A DNA stretch of 64,000 nucleotides, taken from positions 3,622,199 through 3,686,198 of the forward strand of contig CM001633.1 of assembly GCA_000309945.1 (NCBI GenBank), read 5' to 3'. The position numbers and the translations under genes were made by a program. This DNA comes from Leptolyngbyaceae cyanobacterium JSC-12. GTDB taxonomy: Bacteria; Cyanobacteriota; Cyanobacteriia; Leptolyngbyales; Leptolyngbyaceae. The notes beneath the pieces are model-generated. The model was not told the DNA's origin. It saw nothing but the letters and a program-made list of their open reading frames with translations, and ran no database searches. Shown here piece after piece: positions 28,928-37,786 of the stretch; positions within the stretch are counted from its first letter, which is position 1; each line of letters opens with the position of its first letter.

Positions 28928-29353
28928 TTAGGAATGCAGCAAATTCTCTGGAATCACAATCAAGATGGTGCCACGCCGAGAAACAATGTGAACTTTTTGA
29001 TGGGGGGCGATCGCACACGTTGGGTCTTCACACTGAGCTGCCCAAGAGTTACCTTCATAGAGCACTCGTCCAGTTTTGCCAGGTGGAATCTCAGTTAACG
29101 TTTCAGCTTCGGTGGCATCAAGCTTGCAAGATTCGCGAGTACGAACGAGGCGACGAGAACTAACGACAAGAGCCAGCGACAGTCCTGCCCACAGTAAAAT
29201 TTGCAAGTTGAGAGGTGTAAAACCCGCGATCGCCGCCACTGCAAAGGCACTCACCCCCATAACAAAAGCAACAAAAGCAGTTGGCAGAAGTAACTCACTC
29301 AAACAGAGAACCGTTCCAATCAACAGCCAGACCCCTGTTGGACTTAGCGGCAT
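28928..29353 (-). CDS. NfeD family membrane protein
   Basis: A 141-residue short NfeD: two to three membrane helices in the first 75 residues (LLIGTVLCLSELLLPTAFVA and ILLWAGLSLALVV), then a soluble OB-fold domain with GKTGRVLYEGNSWAAQ and the HIVSRRGTILIV strand. The protease domain of long NfeD proteins is missing. It pairs with the stomatin homologue downstream, probably supporting membrane microdomain assembly. First gene of the operon. Confidence 0.9.
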   Translation of the reverse strand: MPLSPTGVWLLIGTVLCLSELLLPTAFVAFVMGVSAFAVAAIAGFTPLNLQILLWAGLSLALVVSSRRLVRTRESCKLDATEAETLTEIPPGKTGRVLYEGNSWAAQCEDPTCAIAPHQKVHIVSRRGTILIVIPENLLHS

Positions 29354-29761
29354 ATTTCCTCTTTCAAAACCCTTTGATTTGATTTCGAGAATGAGAATGC
29401 ATTCCTAACAATTGAGTTCAATTTCTAACAGTGATATTTCGGGAAAACCTGAAGCTAATTCGTAAAAACCGCAACTTTACCACTCTTCGCCACCAGTACA
29501 CAGACTCCCATCGCCAAGTCAGTGAGCATTTTGATCAAGATTGTTAAAGAATCATATTCCTTGGAGTCGGCTAAACTAGTTCAACTGAATCCACTTTGAT
29601 GATACAGACTGGTTGTTTCTCTTAGGGAAAATTCCTAATCTTCTAGCTGGGCTTAGTTTAGCCAGCAATTTGCTGATTTTAGTCTAAACCGTAAAGTTTA
29701 AGTTGTCTGCAATCTTTGAATTGAAGTAGAAAAATCAGGGCTTACAAAAGTATTTCCCGCT
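29354..29761. other. nfeD/PP2C divergent promoter region
   Basis: About 400 bases between divergent genes, AT-rich towards 29700. Nothing resembling a coding sequence, RNA gene or repeat is visible. Confidence 0.4.
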
Positions 29762-31687
29762 ATGGCTGTTATTCAACCACAGATTTACTGTCCAGATCTC
29801 AGTTGCTCTGCCCCGTTAAACGACGTGAGCAGCACAGTTTGTGCTAATTGTAAAACACCTTTAATTCATCGTTACGTTTGGGCAGTGGGACGTGCGGTAC
29901 TAAATGTGCCAGTTGGGAGTACCGTAGCAGGGCGTTACTATGTCAAAGCTCCTCAGATCTGGTTAGATACCCAGCCTGCTCTGCAACCTGATTTTCCTAC
30001 GGTTGAAATACCGGATGAAATTCAAGTTTATCTACATTTGATGCCTTATCATCTGCATCTTCCACAGGTGTATGGTGTTTGTTCTCCCACCTGGGAAGCG
30101 GCAGAGGAATCAGGAGAGCCGGTAATATTATTAGAAAATGCGCCTCTAGATGCACAAGGAAATTTGTTCCCAGCGATCGCGCAGGCATGGGCAAGTGCAA
30201 CGGCAGTTCGGCAAGCCTATTGGTTATGGCAACTGTTGGAGTTGTGGACACCCCTTGCTGAACAAGGCGCGACTGCAAGCCTATTGGTAGCAGACAACAT
30301 TCGAGTAGAGGGGTGGCGAGTCCGCCTATGCCAGATCTTCTGGGATGAGGGAATTCTGACATCGACTGAAACCTTAGAATCTGCACCAGCACTTGGATTA
30401 TCAGATTTAGCACTGCTCTGGTTGGGATGGGTAGATCAGGCACAACCTGCGATCGCAGACTCTCTCAGAAACCTGTGCTACGAAATGCGAACCGATCAGG
30501 CAACAGTTCCTGCGATCGCAGATCAACTAAACCAGTTGCTTTTACAACACGCAGCCAAACTACCGCTACGGCTTCAAATTGCTAGTGCCACGGACACCGG
30601 ACCTCAACATGAACACAACGAAGACACCTGCTACCCTTCAGCCATAGACGAAAACCTTGAAGCAGACGGAATTTTTCCCCAATTGACTGTGGTCTGCGAT
30701 GGCATTGGTGGACATGAAGGAGGAGAAGTTGCCAGCCAGATAGCAGTACAATCCCTCAAGCTACAAGCCCATGCCTTGCTGACAGAAGTCACTCAACAAT
30801 CAGAATTGCTCAGTCCTAACATCGTGATTGAGCAGTTAGAAGCGATCATTCGAGTCATCAATGATTTAATTGCCAATCAAAACGATGCTCAGGGACGAGA
30901 AGCCCGTCGCCGCATGGGAACAACGCTGGTGATGGGGTTGCAACTCCCTCAACGAGTGCCTTTATCTCCCGAAACAACTGCCGAAAATAGCCATGAACTC
31001 TACATTGTCAACGTAGGAGACAGTCGCGCTTACTGGATTACTCCTCGCTACTGCCACTGCCTTACCCTGGATGATGATGTAGCAACGCGGGAAGTGCGAA
31101 TGGGACGAATGGTCTACCGAGAAGCACTTCAACGAGCTGATGCAGGATCTCTCATTCAAGCATTGGGGGCTCGTGATTCAACATATCTCCATCCTGCGAT
31201 TCAGCGCCTTATCCTAGAAGAGGATGGAGTATTATTACTGTGCTCTGATGGGTTAAGCGATAATGGTAGGGTTGAAGCTGCCTGGGCAGATATTATGGCA
31301 GATGTATTTCGTGGCAAATGCTCCCTGGAAAGTGCAGCTCAAGCCTGGATTAAACTCGCCAATCAGAAAAACGGGCATGATAACGTATCACTGGTGCTGC
31401 TCCAATGCCATGTTTCATCCCCAACTCCTGAATTGGTGCTTCCTAATATGGAGCAGCAGGAATCTTCAGGTTGGACAGATTCAGCACAGGCGCTCTTGCA
31501 AACTGGTGAATCAGTAGAAAATATGTCTGCGGACGAATCTATAGGAGTAAAGCGAGCTTCTACTACTAAATGGCTCTGGGTTGCACTTATAGCAGGGTTA
31601 CTATTGTTAGGCGGAATTGCTGTTTGGTGGCAACGAACCTCTACCGATGGTCAACAGCATCGTGAACAGGTGAATCCAGGTCAATAA
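29762..31687 (+). CDS. PP2C-type protein phosphatase with zinc ribbon and C-terminal anchor
   Basis: A 641-residue membrane-attached Ser/Thr phosphatase. The N-terminus has a zinc ribbon with four Cys (CPDLSCSAPL...VCANCKTPL, residues 9-36). A domain of about 220 residues follows without a clear match, possibly a degenerate kinase-like fold. The PPM phosphatase spans about 275-560: DTGPQHEHNEDTCYP, VVCDGIGGHEGGEVAS, VNVGDSRAYWI, LLCSDGLSDN and NGHDNVSLVLL hold the metal-binding Asp residues. One helix (WLWVALIAGLLLLGGIAVWW) lies near the C-terminus. The target is unknown. Confidence 0.92.
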   Translation: MAVIQPQIYCPDLSCSAPLNDVSSTVCANCKTPLIHRYVWAVGRAVLNVPVGSTVAGRYYVKAPQIWLDTQPALQPDFPTVEIPDEIQVYLHLMPYHLHLPQVYGVCSPTWEAAEESGEPVILLENAPLDAQGNLFPAIAQAWASATAVRQAYWLWQLLELWTPLAEQGATASLLVADNIRVEGWRVRLCQIFWDEGILTSTETLESAPALGLSDLALLWLGWVDQAQPAIADSLRNLCYEMRTDQATVPAIADQLNQLLLQHAAKLPLRLQIASATDTGPQHEHNEDTCYPSAIDENLEADGIFPQLTVVCDGIGGHEGGEVASQIAVQSLKLQAHALLTEVTQQSELLSPNIVIEQLEAIIRVINDLIANQNDAQGREARRRMGTTLVMGLQLPQRVPLSPETTAENSHELYIVNVGDSRAYWITPRYCHCLTLDDDVATREVRMGRMVYREALQRADAGSLIQALGARDSTYLHPAIQRLILEEDGVLLLCSDGLSDNGRVEAAWADIMADVFRGKCSLESAAQAWIKLANQKNGHDNVSLVLLQCHVSSPTPELVLPNMEQQESSGWTDSAQALLQTGESVENMSADESIGVKRASTTKWLWVALIAGLLLLGGIAVWWQRTSTDGQQHREQVNPGQ

Positions 31688-31831
31688 AGTCCTCACGGTC
31701 TGGTCACAGGACCCCCTGATATTGACTTACAGCTTCTGTTTTTACTCAGGTGCAGTCTTATGCAAAGATAAAAAGGCTGTGGACACGAGAAGAGGTCACA
31801 CGTGCGATCGCTGTTATGAAAGTGCTGGATT

Positions 31832-32074
31832 ATGCAAATTGATAATGAGTCTTTCTCTGTTGGGGATAAAGTTCGGGTCGCTCAATCGGTTATTGTTTAC
31901 CATCATCCAGAACACCGCAACCAGGCATTTGACATTAAGGGGCAGGAAGGCGAAGTCATTGATGTGGTAAAAGAACTCAATGGCAAGCCGATCAGCGCTA
32001 ACTTCCCATTCGTCGTTAAGTTCAGTCCCAAGTTTCGGGCACATCTCCAAGCCCACGAACTGGAGAAAATATAA
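31832..32074 (+). CDS. ftrV: Ferredoxin-thioredoxin reductase variable chain
   Basis: An 80-residue SH3-like beta-barrel protein: VGDKVRVAQSVIVYHHPEHR, KGQEGEV and FVVKFSPKFRAHL are the family signatures. It pairs with the catalytic FtrC chain (not in the window) to pass electrons from ferredoxin to thioredoxin in light-dependent redox control of carbon metabolism. Size and motifs are normal. The ATG has no strong ribosome site. It stands alone 144 bases after the phosphatase gene. Confidence 0.93.
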   Translation: MQIDNESFSVGDKVRVAQSVIVYHHPEHRNQAFDIKGQEGEVIDVVKELNGKPISANFPFVVKFSPKFRAHLQAHELEKI

Positions 32075-32107
32075 ATCCAACCAGGCGTTTCAACTGGGTT
32101 TAAGCCA

Positions 32108-32332
32108 CTATCTACTGCGATAAAACCATCCCAGAAGATTAAAATCATTTTGCATTCTTTGCAACTCTTGCTGGTTCTGGCTTGCAGTGGCGTAGTACCA
32201 CTGGCAATATCGCTCAAACGCTTGGCGGTGCTGTACTTCGTGGTAAAAATCTTTCGTAAGCTGATGAGCCTCCAGAACCGGATGATCAGGCTCTGGAGGC
32301 ATCGGAGCAATCCATCGAAAATCGTTTAGCAT
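32108..32332 (-). CDS. Small aromatic-rich protein at the end of the hmp operon
   Basis: A 74-residue soluble protein, rich in Trp, Tyr and His: MLNDFRWIAPMPPEPDHPVL, HQLTKDFYHEVQHRQAFE, then YCQWYYATA and FNLLGWFYRSR. It is predicted mostly helical after a Pro-rich start. I recognise the pattern as that of an unnamed conserved cyanobacterial protein, without known function. The start lies 6 bases after the stop of the CheA-like gene in the same direction, so it is probably the last gene of that operon and may act with it. Confidence 0.7.
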   Translation of the reverse strand: MLNDFRWIAPMPPEPDHPVLEAHQLTKDFYHEVQHRQAFERYCQWYYATASQNQQELQRMQNDFNLLGWFYRSR

Positions 32333-32338
32333 ATTGGC

Positions 32339-35300
32339 TTATGTGTTAAGCAGGCGTTCTCCTCTTAGCATACGTTGTGCTGCATCGAGGAGGGCTTCTT
32401 CCAGGTATGGCTTTGTGAAGTAACCACTAGCTCCCAAGGAGGCTGCCATCTGGCGGTGACGATCCGCACCGCGTGAAGTCAGCATGGCAATGGGCAAATG
32501 CTTGAGGTTTGCATCTTTCTGAATTCGGGATAATAACTCTAACCCATCCATTCTGGGCATTTCAATATCACAGAAAACAATATCGCAGGGTAAGCCGGAA
32601 CGTAGTTTTTCCCAGGCTTCTTGTCCATCCCGTGCCTGCTCGACTCGATAGCCGACTTTGTTGAAGGTCATTGAAAGCAATTCCCGCACCGTGATGGAAT
32701 CGTCTACGATCAGCACCATTGGCTCGGTCTTGGTTGCAGGAGGTTCTTGGAGGGCTGTCAAACCACTCTGTTCCCACAGCGAACCACCTGCGTCCCGACG
32801 TATGCGACCCATTGATAGGTCAATTAATTCGAGAACGTCGGCGATTGGCATAATCCGACCATCTCCTAGAACCGTTGCACCTGCTACACCGACTGGTTTG
32901 GGAACAGGACCTTCCAGTTGTTTGATAACAATTTCTTGCTCGCCCAACACTTGGTCCACCTGTAGTGCCAGGAAGTTGCCCGCACTACGGAGCACCACAA
33001 TCGAGATGATATCGTCTTCCTGATTACCACCGTAAACGTTGCCTCGACTCAGATGACGGTTATAACCCAACAACTCGGGTAGAGGGCGTACTGGCAGGAT
33101 AGTATCTCTCCAGGCAATGCAGGGTTGCCCCTCTGAATTAGTTTGAATTCGCTCTTTCGGTACATCGATCATGTCTTCAACCCCATCCATTGGGAAGGCA
33201 ATCCGGGCGCGATCGCTGATGCAACAGAGTGCCTTAGAAATACTCAACGTCAACGGTAAACGAATCGTAAATGTTGTGCCTTTCGCGGGGTTGGAGTCTG
33301 TATTAATCACTCCTCGAATTTCGCTCAAACTAGTGCGGACAACATCCATCCCTACTCCCCGTCCAGAGAAGTCGTCAGCTTGATCTTTGGTGCTAAACCC
33401 TGGATGGAAGAGAATATCGTACACATCCAGACGAGACATAACTTGCGCATCCGCTGCTGTAATCAACCCTTTTTCGATCGCTTTCGCTTTTACCCGCTCA
33501 ACATCAATCCCAGCACCATCATCAGAAACCGAAATAATCGTCTGGTTCCCTTGATGAAAAGCTCGAATCGTAATTCGTCCGGCGGGTGGCTTGCCCAAGG
33601 CTGCACGTACCGTAGGTGGTTCAATCCCATGTGTAATCGCATTGTTAACCAGATGGGTCATGGGATCGTAAAGTTGCTCCAGGATCATTTTGTCGATCAG
33701 CGTTTCCCGACCTTCAATCACCAGTTCTGCTTGTTTCCCAACCTTCATGGAGATATCTCGTACAGCACGAGGAAGGCGATCAGCTGTTTGCGCAAAGGGC
33801 ACCATGCGAGATCGGGTTAGACCTTCTTGCAATTGAGTAGTCACCTGGCGAAACATGCGCGTAACTTGTTCCGTTTCATCCACGATGAACTCAATGTCAG
33901 AGGAGGATTCACGAACCCGGACAATGAGTTCAATCATCTCTTGAGAGAGGGAATGAAATCCGGTAAATCGATCCATTTCCAGCGGATCGTATTCGATCCC
34001 AGGCGATTCACCAACTTCAGGCTCAATCACCGTTGTTTCACGAGACCCAATGGGCATGGCACTGATGCGATACCCTTGACGACTGGCAAGCAGGGAGCTT
34101 TCTAGGAGCGATCGCTCATACAAATCCTGCATCCGTTGCCCCACATCGCTCAACTGCTGCACTTGATACAGCAGATTATCTAACGATTGACGCAACCGTT
34201 CTTGATCCTGCTCTAGGCTGTTCCGGTTAACCACCAGTTCCCCAACCAGGTTGCTGAGGTTATCTAGATGTTTGACTGGTACACGCATTGTTTGTTCACT
34301 AAAGACGCGACCCGGTCGAGTTGTCCGTCTGGCAGGGGGAACAACGCCACGTCCAATTTTGACCGATGGAGAACCGCCCATCTTTTCTTCTGCATCTTTG
34401 AGCAGATCGTCCAGATCGTCAAACTCAGAATCACCAGACGTAGCAACATCTACTGGCTGATCCTCTGAGGCATCGGTATCTAATAGGGCTTCCAGGTCAG
34501 AGAAGTCACCGAATGAACTAGTCGTCACATCGGGAGAATTATCTTCATCCAGAAGAGTTTCCAGGTCACTCAAGTCATTACTCACTTCAGGCTCACTAAC
34601 CGTCTCCAACTCGGTGGACGTGGTCGTTGTGTCTAAAAGTTCGTCTAAATTATTGAGATAACTGAAGTCCGAGGGGCTTGGTTGATCAAGCAGTCCATCC
34701 AGTTCAGCAAATGCTTCATCATCTACACTAGATTCTTCAGCAACAACATTTGGTAAATCGTGGATGGCATCAGACTCAGCCAGTTCTGGAGCCTCATCTA
34801 GCAGAGCATCCAAGTCACCAAAGCGGTCAGTTGCTTGTTCTGCGTCAGTAGTAGACAGATCAATTAAATCGAATGAGTCATCCGCTGGTAAGTCAGGAAT
34901 TTCAAAATCACCTATCTCTGTCAGATCCAACTCATTTGACAGAGATAATCCATCAGCGTTAACTGTCTCCTCTGATCCAGACGTGGGAGAAATTTCTGGA
35001 ACTAACAAAGCATCATCTAGCAACTCATTCTGATCTATGGATGAAGCTTCTGACTCGAAACTTTTGCTCAGTAGAGAACTATCTTCTAACTCAAAGGAGC
35101 CACTCTCAATCAGTTCTTCAGTAGGGACGGATTCATCGGCAATCTCGGTTGAAGCATCATCAATTTCCAACAATTCGTCAAAGTCTGAACTTTGCAATGG
35201 CTCTTCGCAAGATGGGACATCCATACTGTCAAGCAACGAACTTGTTGACTCTACTAATTCAGCATCAAAATTTAAAGAATCTTGTTCCAGAAAACTGGTC

Positions 35301-37756
35301 AATTCGTCACCTGTTTCAAATTCCAGTGGTTCGGACGAGAGTGAGTCTTCTAACTCTCCCAATCCCTCGCTTTGGAATAAATATTCTTCACTGGCAGAGT
35401 TTTCTGCATGTAGATTGGGGATAGTTGAAGCATCTAACTCTAGAGCATCCAGCGACTCTGAATTAAATAGTTCAGTATTGCCAGTCCCCAACAATTCTGC
35501 CGAGTTCGCTAGTTCTTCGGATTCTGTTAATAGATTTTCGAGAGATTGAGTTTCAGTTGCTGTCAGGTCAAGTTCGGGTTGAGGCAGTTCGGGATAATCT
35601 CCCCAAGGGTCAGGAATTCCTTCAGGTTGCGATCGGGATAAGTCAGCTTCAGCGCCAAGAGTATCAAAACTGGGAAGATCATCCGCAGTGGCATCAAGCG
35701 ATTCATTATCCAGGGCGGGAATACCAGCATCAGGCAGACCCATTGAATCTGACAAATTCGATGAATCAGTGGATGCCAGCAAATCATCTAGAGAATTATC
35801 CGAAGCATCCCCACTCAGAAACTCTAACCCTTCTGGCTCATCCAGTGGATCAATCGCTGGAAAGTTCTCGAAATTCAGATCAAGATTTGCAGGTGCTTCT
35901 CCTGACAACTCATCTCCTGATTCGACGGATAGGAAATCGCTTAAATCTAGGTCAAGACTCGTTGCATCAGGTTCCGCAAGCTCGTCAATCAGCTCAACAT
36001 CCGATAGTTGGATTGAAGCCGCATCTGCCAAATCCAAATCCTCAAGAGCGAGATCTTCTAAGCTCGCTGCTGTTGTTTCAGTAGTGTTTTCCTCACTCCA
36101 AGGATCGGGAACAGTGGTATCTAATGACAACTCTTGCAGTTGGGTAGAGGCTAAGTCGCCTTCATTCAGTCCATCAAATAAATCACCCAGGTCATTTAAG
36201 GTACTATCAAGTTCTACGCCTTTCGTTCTGCTGGCATCAGTGGGATGCTGCAAGGAGAGCGAGCCGAGTTCACTCAGGTTTACATCATCCGTGAGCACAT
36301 CATCGAAACCTGGCAACTCGTCTGCGATCATATCCAGGTCTAAATCTGCGTTCGTTCCAGAGGCAGATGCTGTGGAATCTGAAATTTCTAGGAGATCCTC
36401 AAAGTCATCCAGGGCAATGTTCGCATCAACCGCATCAGAGTCAGGGGAAGACGTTTCAGGACTACTTTCCTCAAACAGCTCACCTCCAAAGAGATCACTA
36501 AAGTCGTCAGATTCACCAAATCCAGTCGTGGGGGGTGATGATTCTTCGAGTAAAAGATCGGAGAAGTCTCCAGAATCATCCAGATCGCCTAAGCCTGTTT
36601 CTGCTGTTTCCAGGTCTGCACTTTCCCTAATCACTTCTTCTTGTTGCCAGGTTAACCCTAAATCGGGAACTTCTCCTTCGAACAGATCTGCCAGTGAATT
36701 GAGTTCTGCCGTACCAACTTCAGGTCCTTGATGAGTTTCTAAATCTTCTGAGACGAGGGATGCGTCAAATTCACCAGTCAGATCTAGATTGCTGGCAGCG
36801 GCTGCTAATTCCTCTAAACCCGGTTCATTGGAGGCTGTAGCACTGTGGAGTAGGCTGTCTTCACCAATGCCTGCCAGCAAACCGGTAAAATCGTCTTGAA
36901 TTGTGGTTTCGTTGGTCGCGACTGCAATTGGCACTAAGGCTTGCAGTTGCGCACAGGGAACAATTTCATCTGTGCGCCCTGCCAGTACCAGTTCTTGCCC
37001 CAGTTTGATATCTCGAATAACGATTGGAGCCAGCGTGCGGTAGGAGTTATCGGAATGGGCGATCGCCCGCCGGGCAGTTTCAATTAAATGACACCAAGTC
37101 GTCAAGCCATGCTGTTCACCAATACTGCTAAGACTACGACAAAGCTCCTGGAGTTGTTGGCGCGTGACCGGATCGGTTTCAGGCTGCTTAAAGAGTTGCA
37201 ACATATCCCGCAACCGAGTCGGAACATCATTTCTAAAGATTTGTTGCAGAGCGTCTACTTGAATACTGGTCTCCGGTTCATCATCCAGGTTCAAGCCAGA
37301 GGTGACTGGAATCGAGAGTTGCGGTAATCCTGCCCCCCCTGCAAGTTTATTCAGGTGCTGTTCTAATTCCTCAAAGGTTGGCTCAACACCAGCCACAATA
37401 TTGTTAGCTGCATCGTCAGTCAAGCCGAATGGACCTTGCAATTGCCCTAGCAGTTCTTGCAAAGCATCAAACGCACGTAGAAATAGATTTTCCAGTTTTT
37501 GATCAACGCGAACTGGAGTTTCTTTCAGAACTTTAAAGAAATCTTCCAGCCGATGAGACACTCGTTGAATACTATTCAGTCCCAACATGGCAGCCCCACC
37601 TTTAACCGAGTGAGCTGCTCGAAATACCTCATTCACCATCTCCGAATCTTCGATGGTGCTTTGAAGGTTTAGCAAGCCTTGCTCAATGGTATTGAGGTGA
37701 TCTTTTGCCTCCTCAATGAAATAGCCCATGATTCGCTGTTGTTGATCAGGCTGCAT
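32339..37756 (-). CDS. hmpE: CheA-like hybrid kinase-response regulator with very long acidic linker (HmpE/PilL type)
   Basis: A 1805-residue kinase. Order: HPt domain with phospho-His49 in AAHSVKGGAAM; a second helical domain at about 180-300; an acidic, low-complexity linker at about 300-1150; a CheA dimerisation and ATPase region from about 1155 (HLVNNAITHGIEPP, DDGAGID, GRGVGMDVV); a CheW domain; and a C-terminal REC domain with VDDS near 1679 and FCDIEMPRMDG. It passes phosphate to the CheY-like and PATAN regulators of type IV pilus motility. The linker end holds repeats of the form F-x-x-L-x-x-L-L-D (34395-34830). GGAG lies 7 bases before ATG. Named from operon order and adjacency to hmpF. 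Confidence 0.93.
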   Translation of the reverse strand: MQPDQQQRIMGYFIEEAKDHLNTIEQGLLNLQSTIEDSEMVNEVFRAAHSVKGGAAMLGLNSIQRVSHRLEDFFKVLKETPVRVDQKLENLFLRAFDALQELLGQLQGPFGLTDDAANNIVAGVEPTFEELEQHLNKLAGGAGLPQLSIPVTSGLNLDDEPETSIQVDALQQIFRNDVPTRLRDMLQLFKQPETDPVTRQQLQELCRSLSSIGEQHGLTTWCHLIETARRAIAHSDNSYRTLAPIVIRDIKLGQELVLAGRTDEIVPCAQLQALVPIAVATNETTIQDDFTGLLAGIGEDSLLHSATASNEPGLEELAAAASNLDLTGEFDASLVSEDLETHQGPEVGTAELNSLADLFEGEVPDLGLTWQQEEVIRESADLETAETGLGDLDDSGDFSDLLLEESSPPTTGFGESDDFSDLFGGELFEESSPETSSPDSDAVDANIALDDFEDLLEISDSTASASGTNADLDLDMIADELPGFDDVLTDDVNLSELGSLSLQHPTDASRTKGVELDSTLNDLGDLFDGLNEGDLASTQLQELSLDTTVPDPWSEENTTETTAASLEDLALEDLDLADAASIQLSDVELIDELAEPDATSLDLDLSDFLSVESGDELSGEAPANLDLNFENFPAIDPLDEPEGLEFLSGDASDNSLDDLLASTDSSNLSDSMGLPDAGIPALDNESLDATADDLPSFDTLGAEADLSRSQPEGIPDPWGDYPELPQPELDLTATETQSLENLLTESEELANSAELLGTGNTELFNSESLDALELDASTIPNLHAENSASEEYLFQSEGLGELEDSLSSEPLEFETGDELTSFLEQDSLNFDAELVESTSSLLDSMDVPSCEEPLQSSDFDELLEIDDASTEIADESVPTEELIESGSFELEDSSLLSKSFESEASSIDQNELLDDALLVPEISPTSGSEETVNADGLSLSNELDLTEIGDFEIPDLPADDSFDLIDLSTTDAEQATDRFGDLDALLDEAPELAESDAIHDLPNVVAEESSVDDEAFAELDGLLDQPSPSDFSYLNNLDELLDTTTTSTELETVSEPEVSNDLSDLETLLDEDNSPDVTTSSFGDFSDLEALLDTDASEDQPVDVATSGDSEFDDLDDLLKDAEEKMGGSPSVKIGRGVVPPARRTTRPGRVFSEQTMRVPVKHLDNLSNLVGELVVNRNSLEQDQERLRQSLDNLLYQVQQLSDVGQRMQDLYERSLLESSLLASRQGYRISAMPIGSRETTVIEPEVGESPGIEYDPLEMDRFTGFHSLSQEMIELIVRVRESSSDIEFIVDETEQVTRMFRQVTTQLQEGLTRSRMVPFAQTADRLPRAVRDISMKVGKQAELVIEGRETLIDKMILEQLYDPMTHLVNNAITHGIEPPTVRAALGKPPAGRITIRAFHQGNQTIISVSDDGAGIDVERVKAKAIEKGLITAADAQVMSRLDVYDILFHPGFSTKDQADDFSGRGVGMDVVRTSLSEIRGVINTDSNPAKGTTFTIRLPLTLSISKALCCISDRARIAFPMDGVEDMIDVPKERIQTNSEGQPCIAWRDTILPVRPLPELLGYNRHLSRGNVYGGNQEDDIISIVVLRSAGNFLALQVDQVLGEQEIVIKQLEGPVPKPVGVAGATVLGDGRIMPIADVLELIDLSMGRIRRDAGGSLWEQSGLTALQEPPATKTEPMVLIVDDSITVRELLSMTFNKVGYRVEQARDGQEAWEKLRSGLPCDIVFCDIEMPRMDGLELLSRIQKDANLKHLPIAMLTSRGADRHRQMAASLGASGYFTKPYLEEALLDAAQRMLRGERLLNT

Positions 37757-37786
37757 GGCGGAACTCCTATTGTTGCCAACAATTCC

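Noticed and set aside
35037-35549. A 170-codon Ser-rich rightward frame in the same linker
   Set aside because: Same explanation: a shadow of the acidic coding strand.
35688-36731. A 347-codon Ser-rich rightward frame inside the CheA-like gene
   Set aside because: It is antisense to the acidic Asp/Glu/Leu/Ser linker; its composition is what the complementary codons force, and no start signal supports it.
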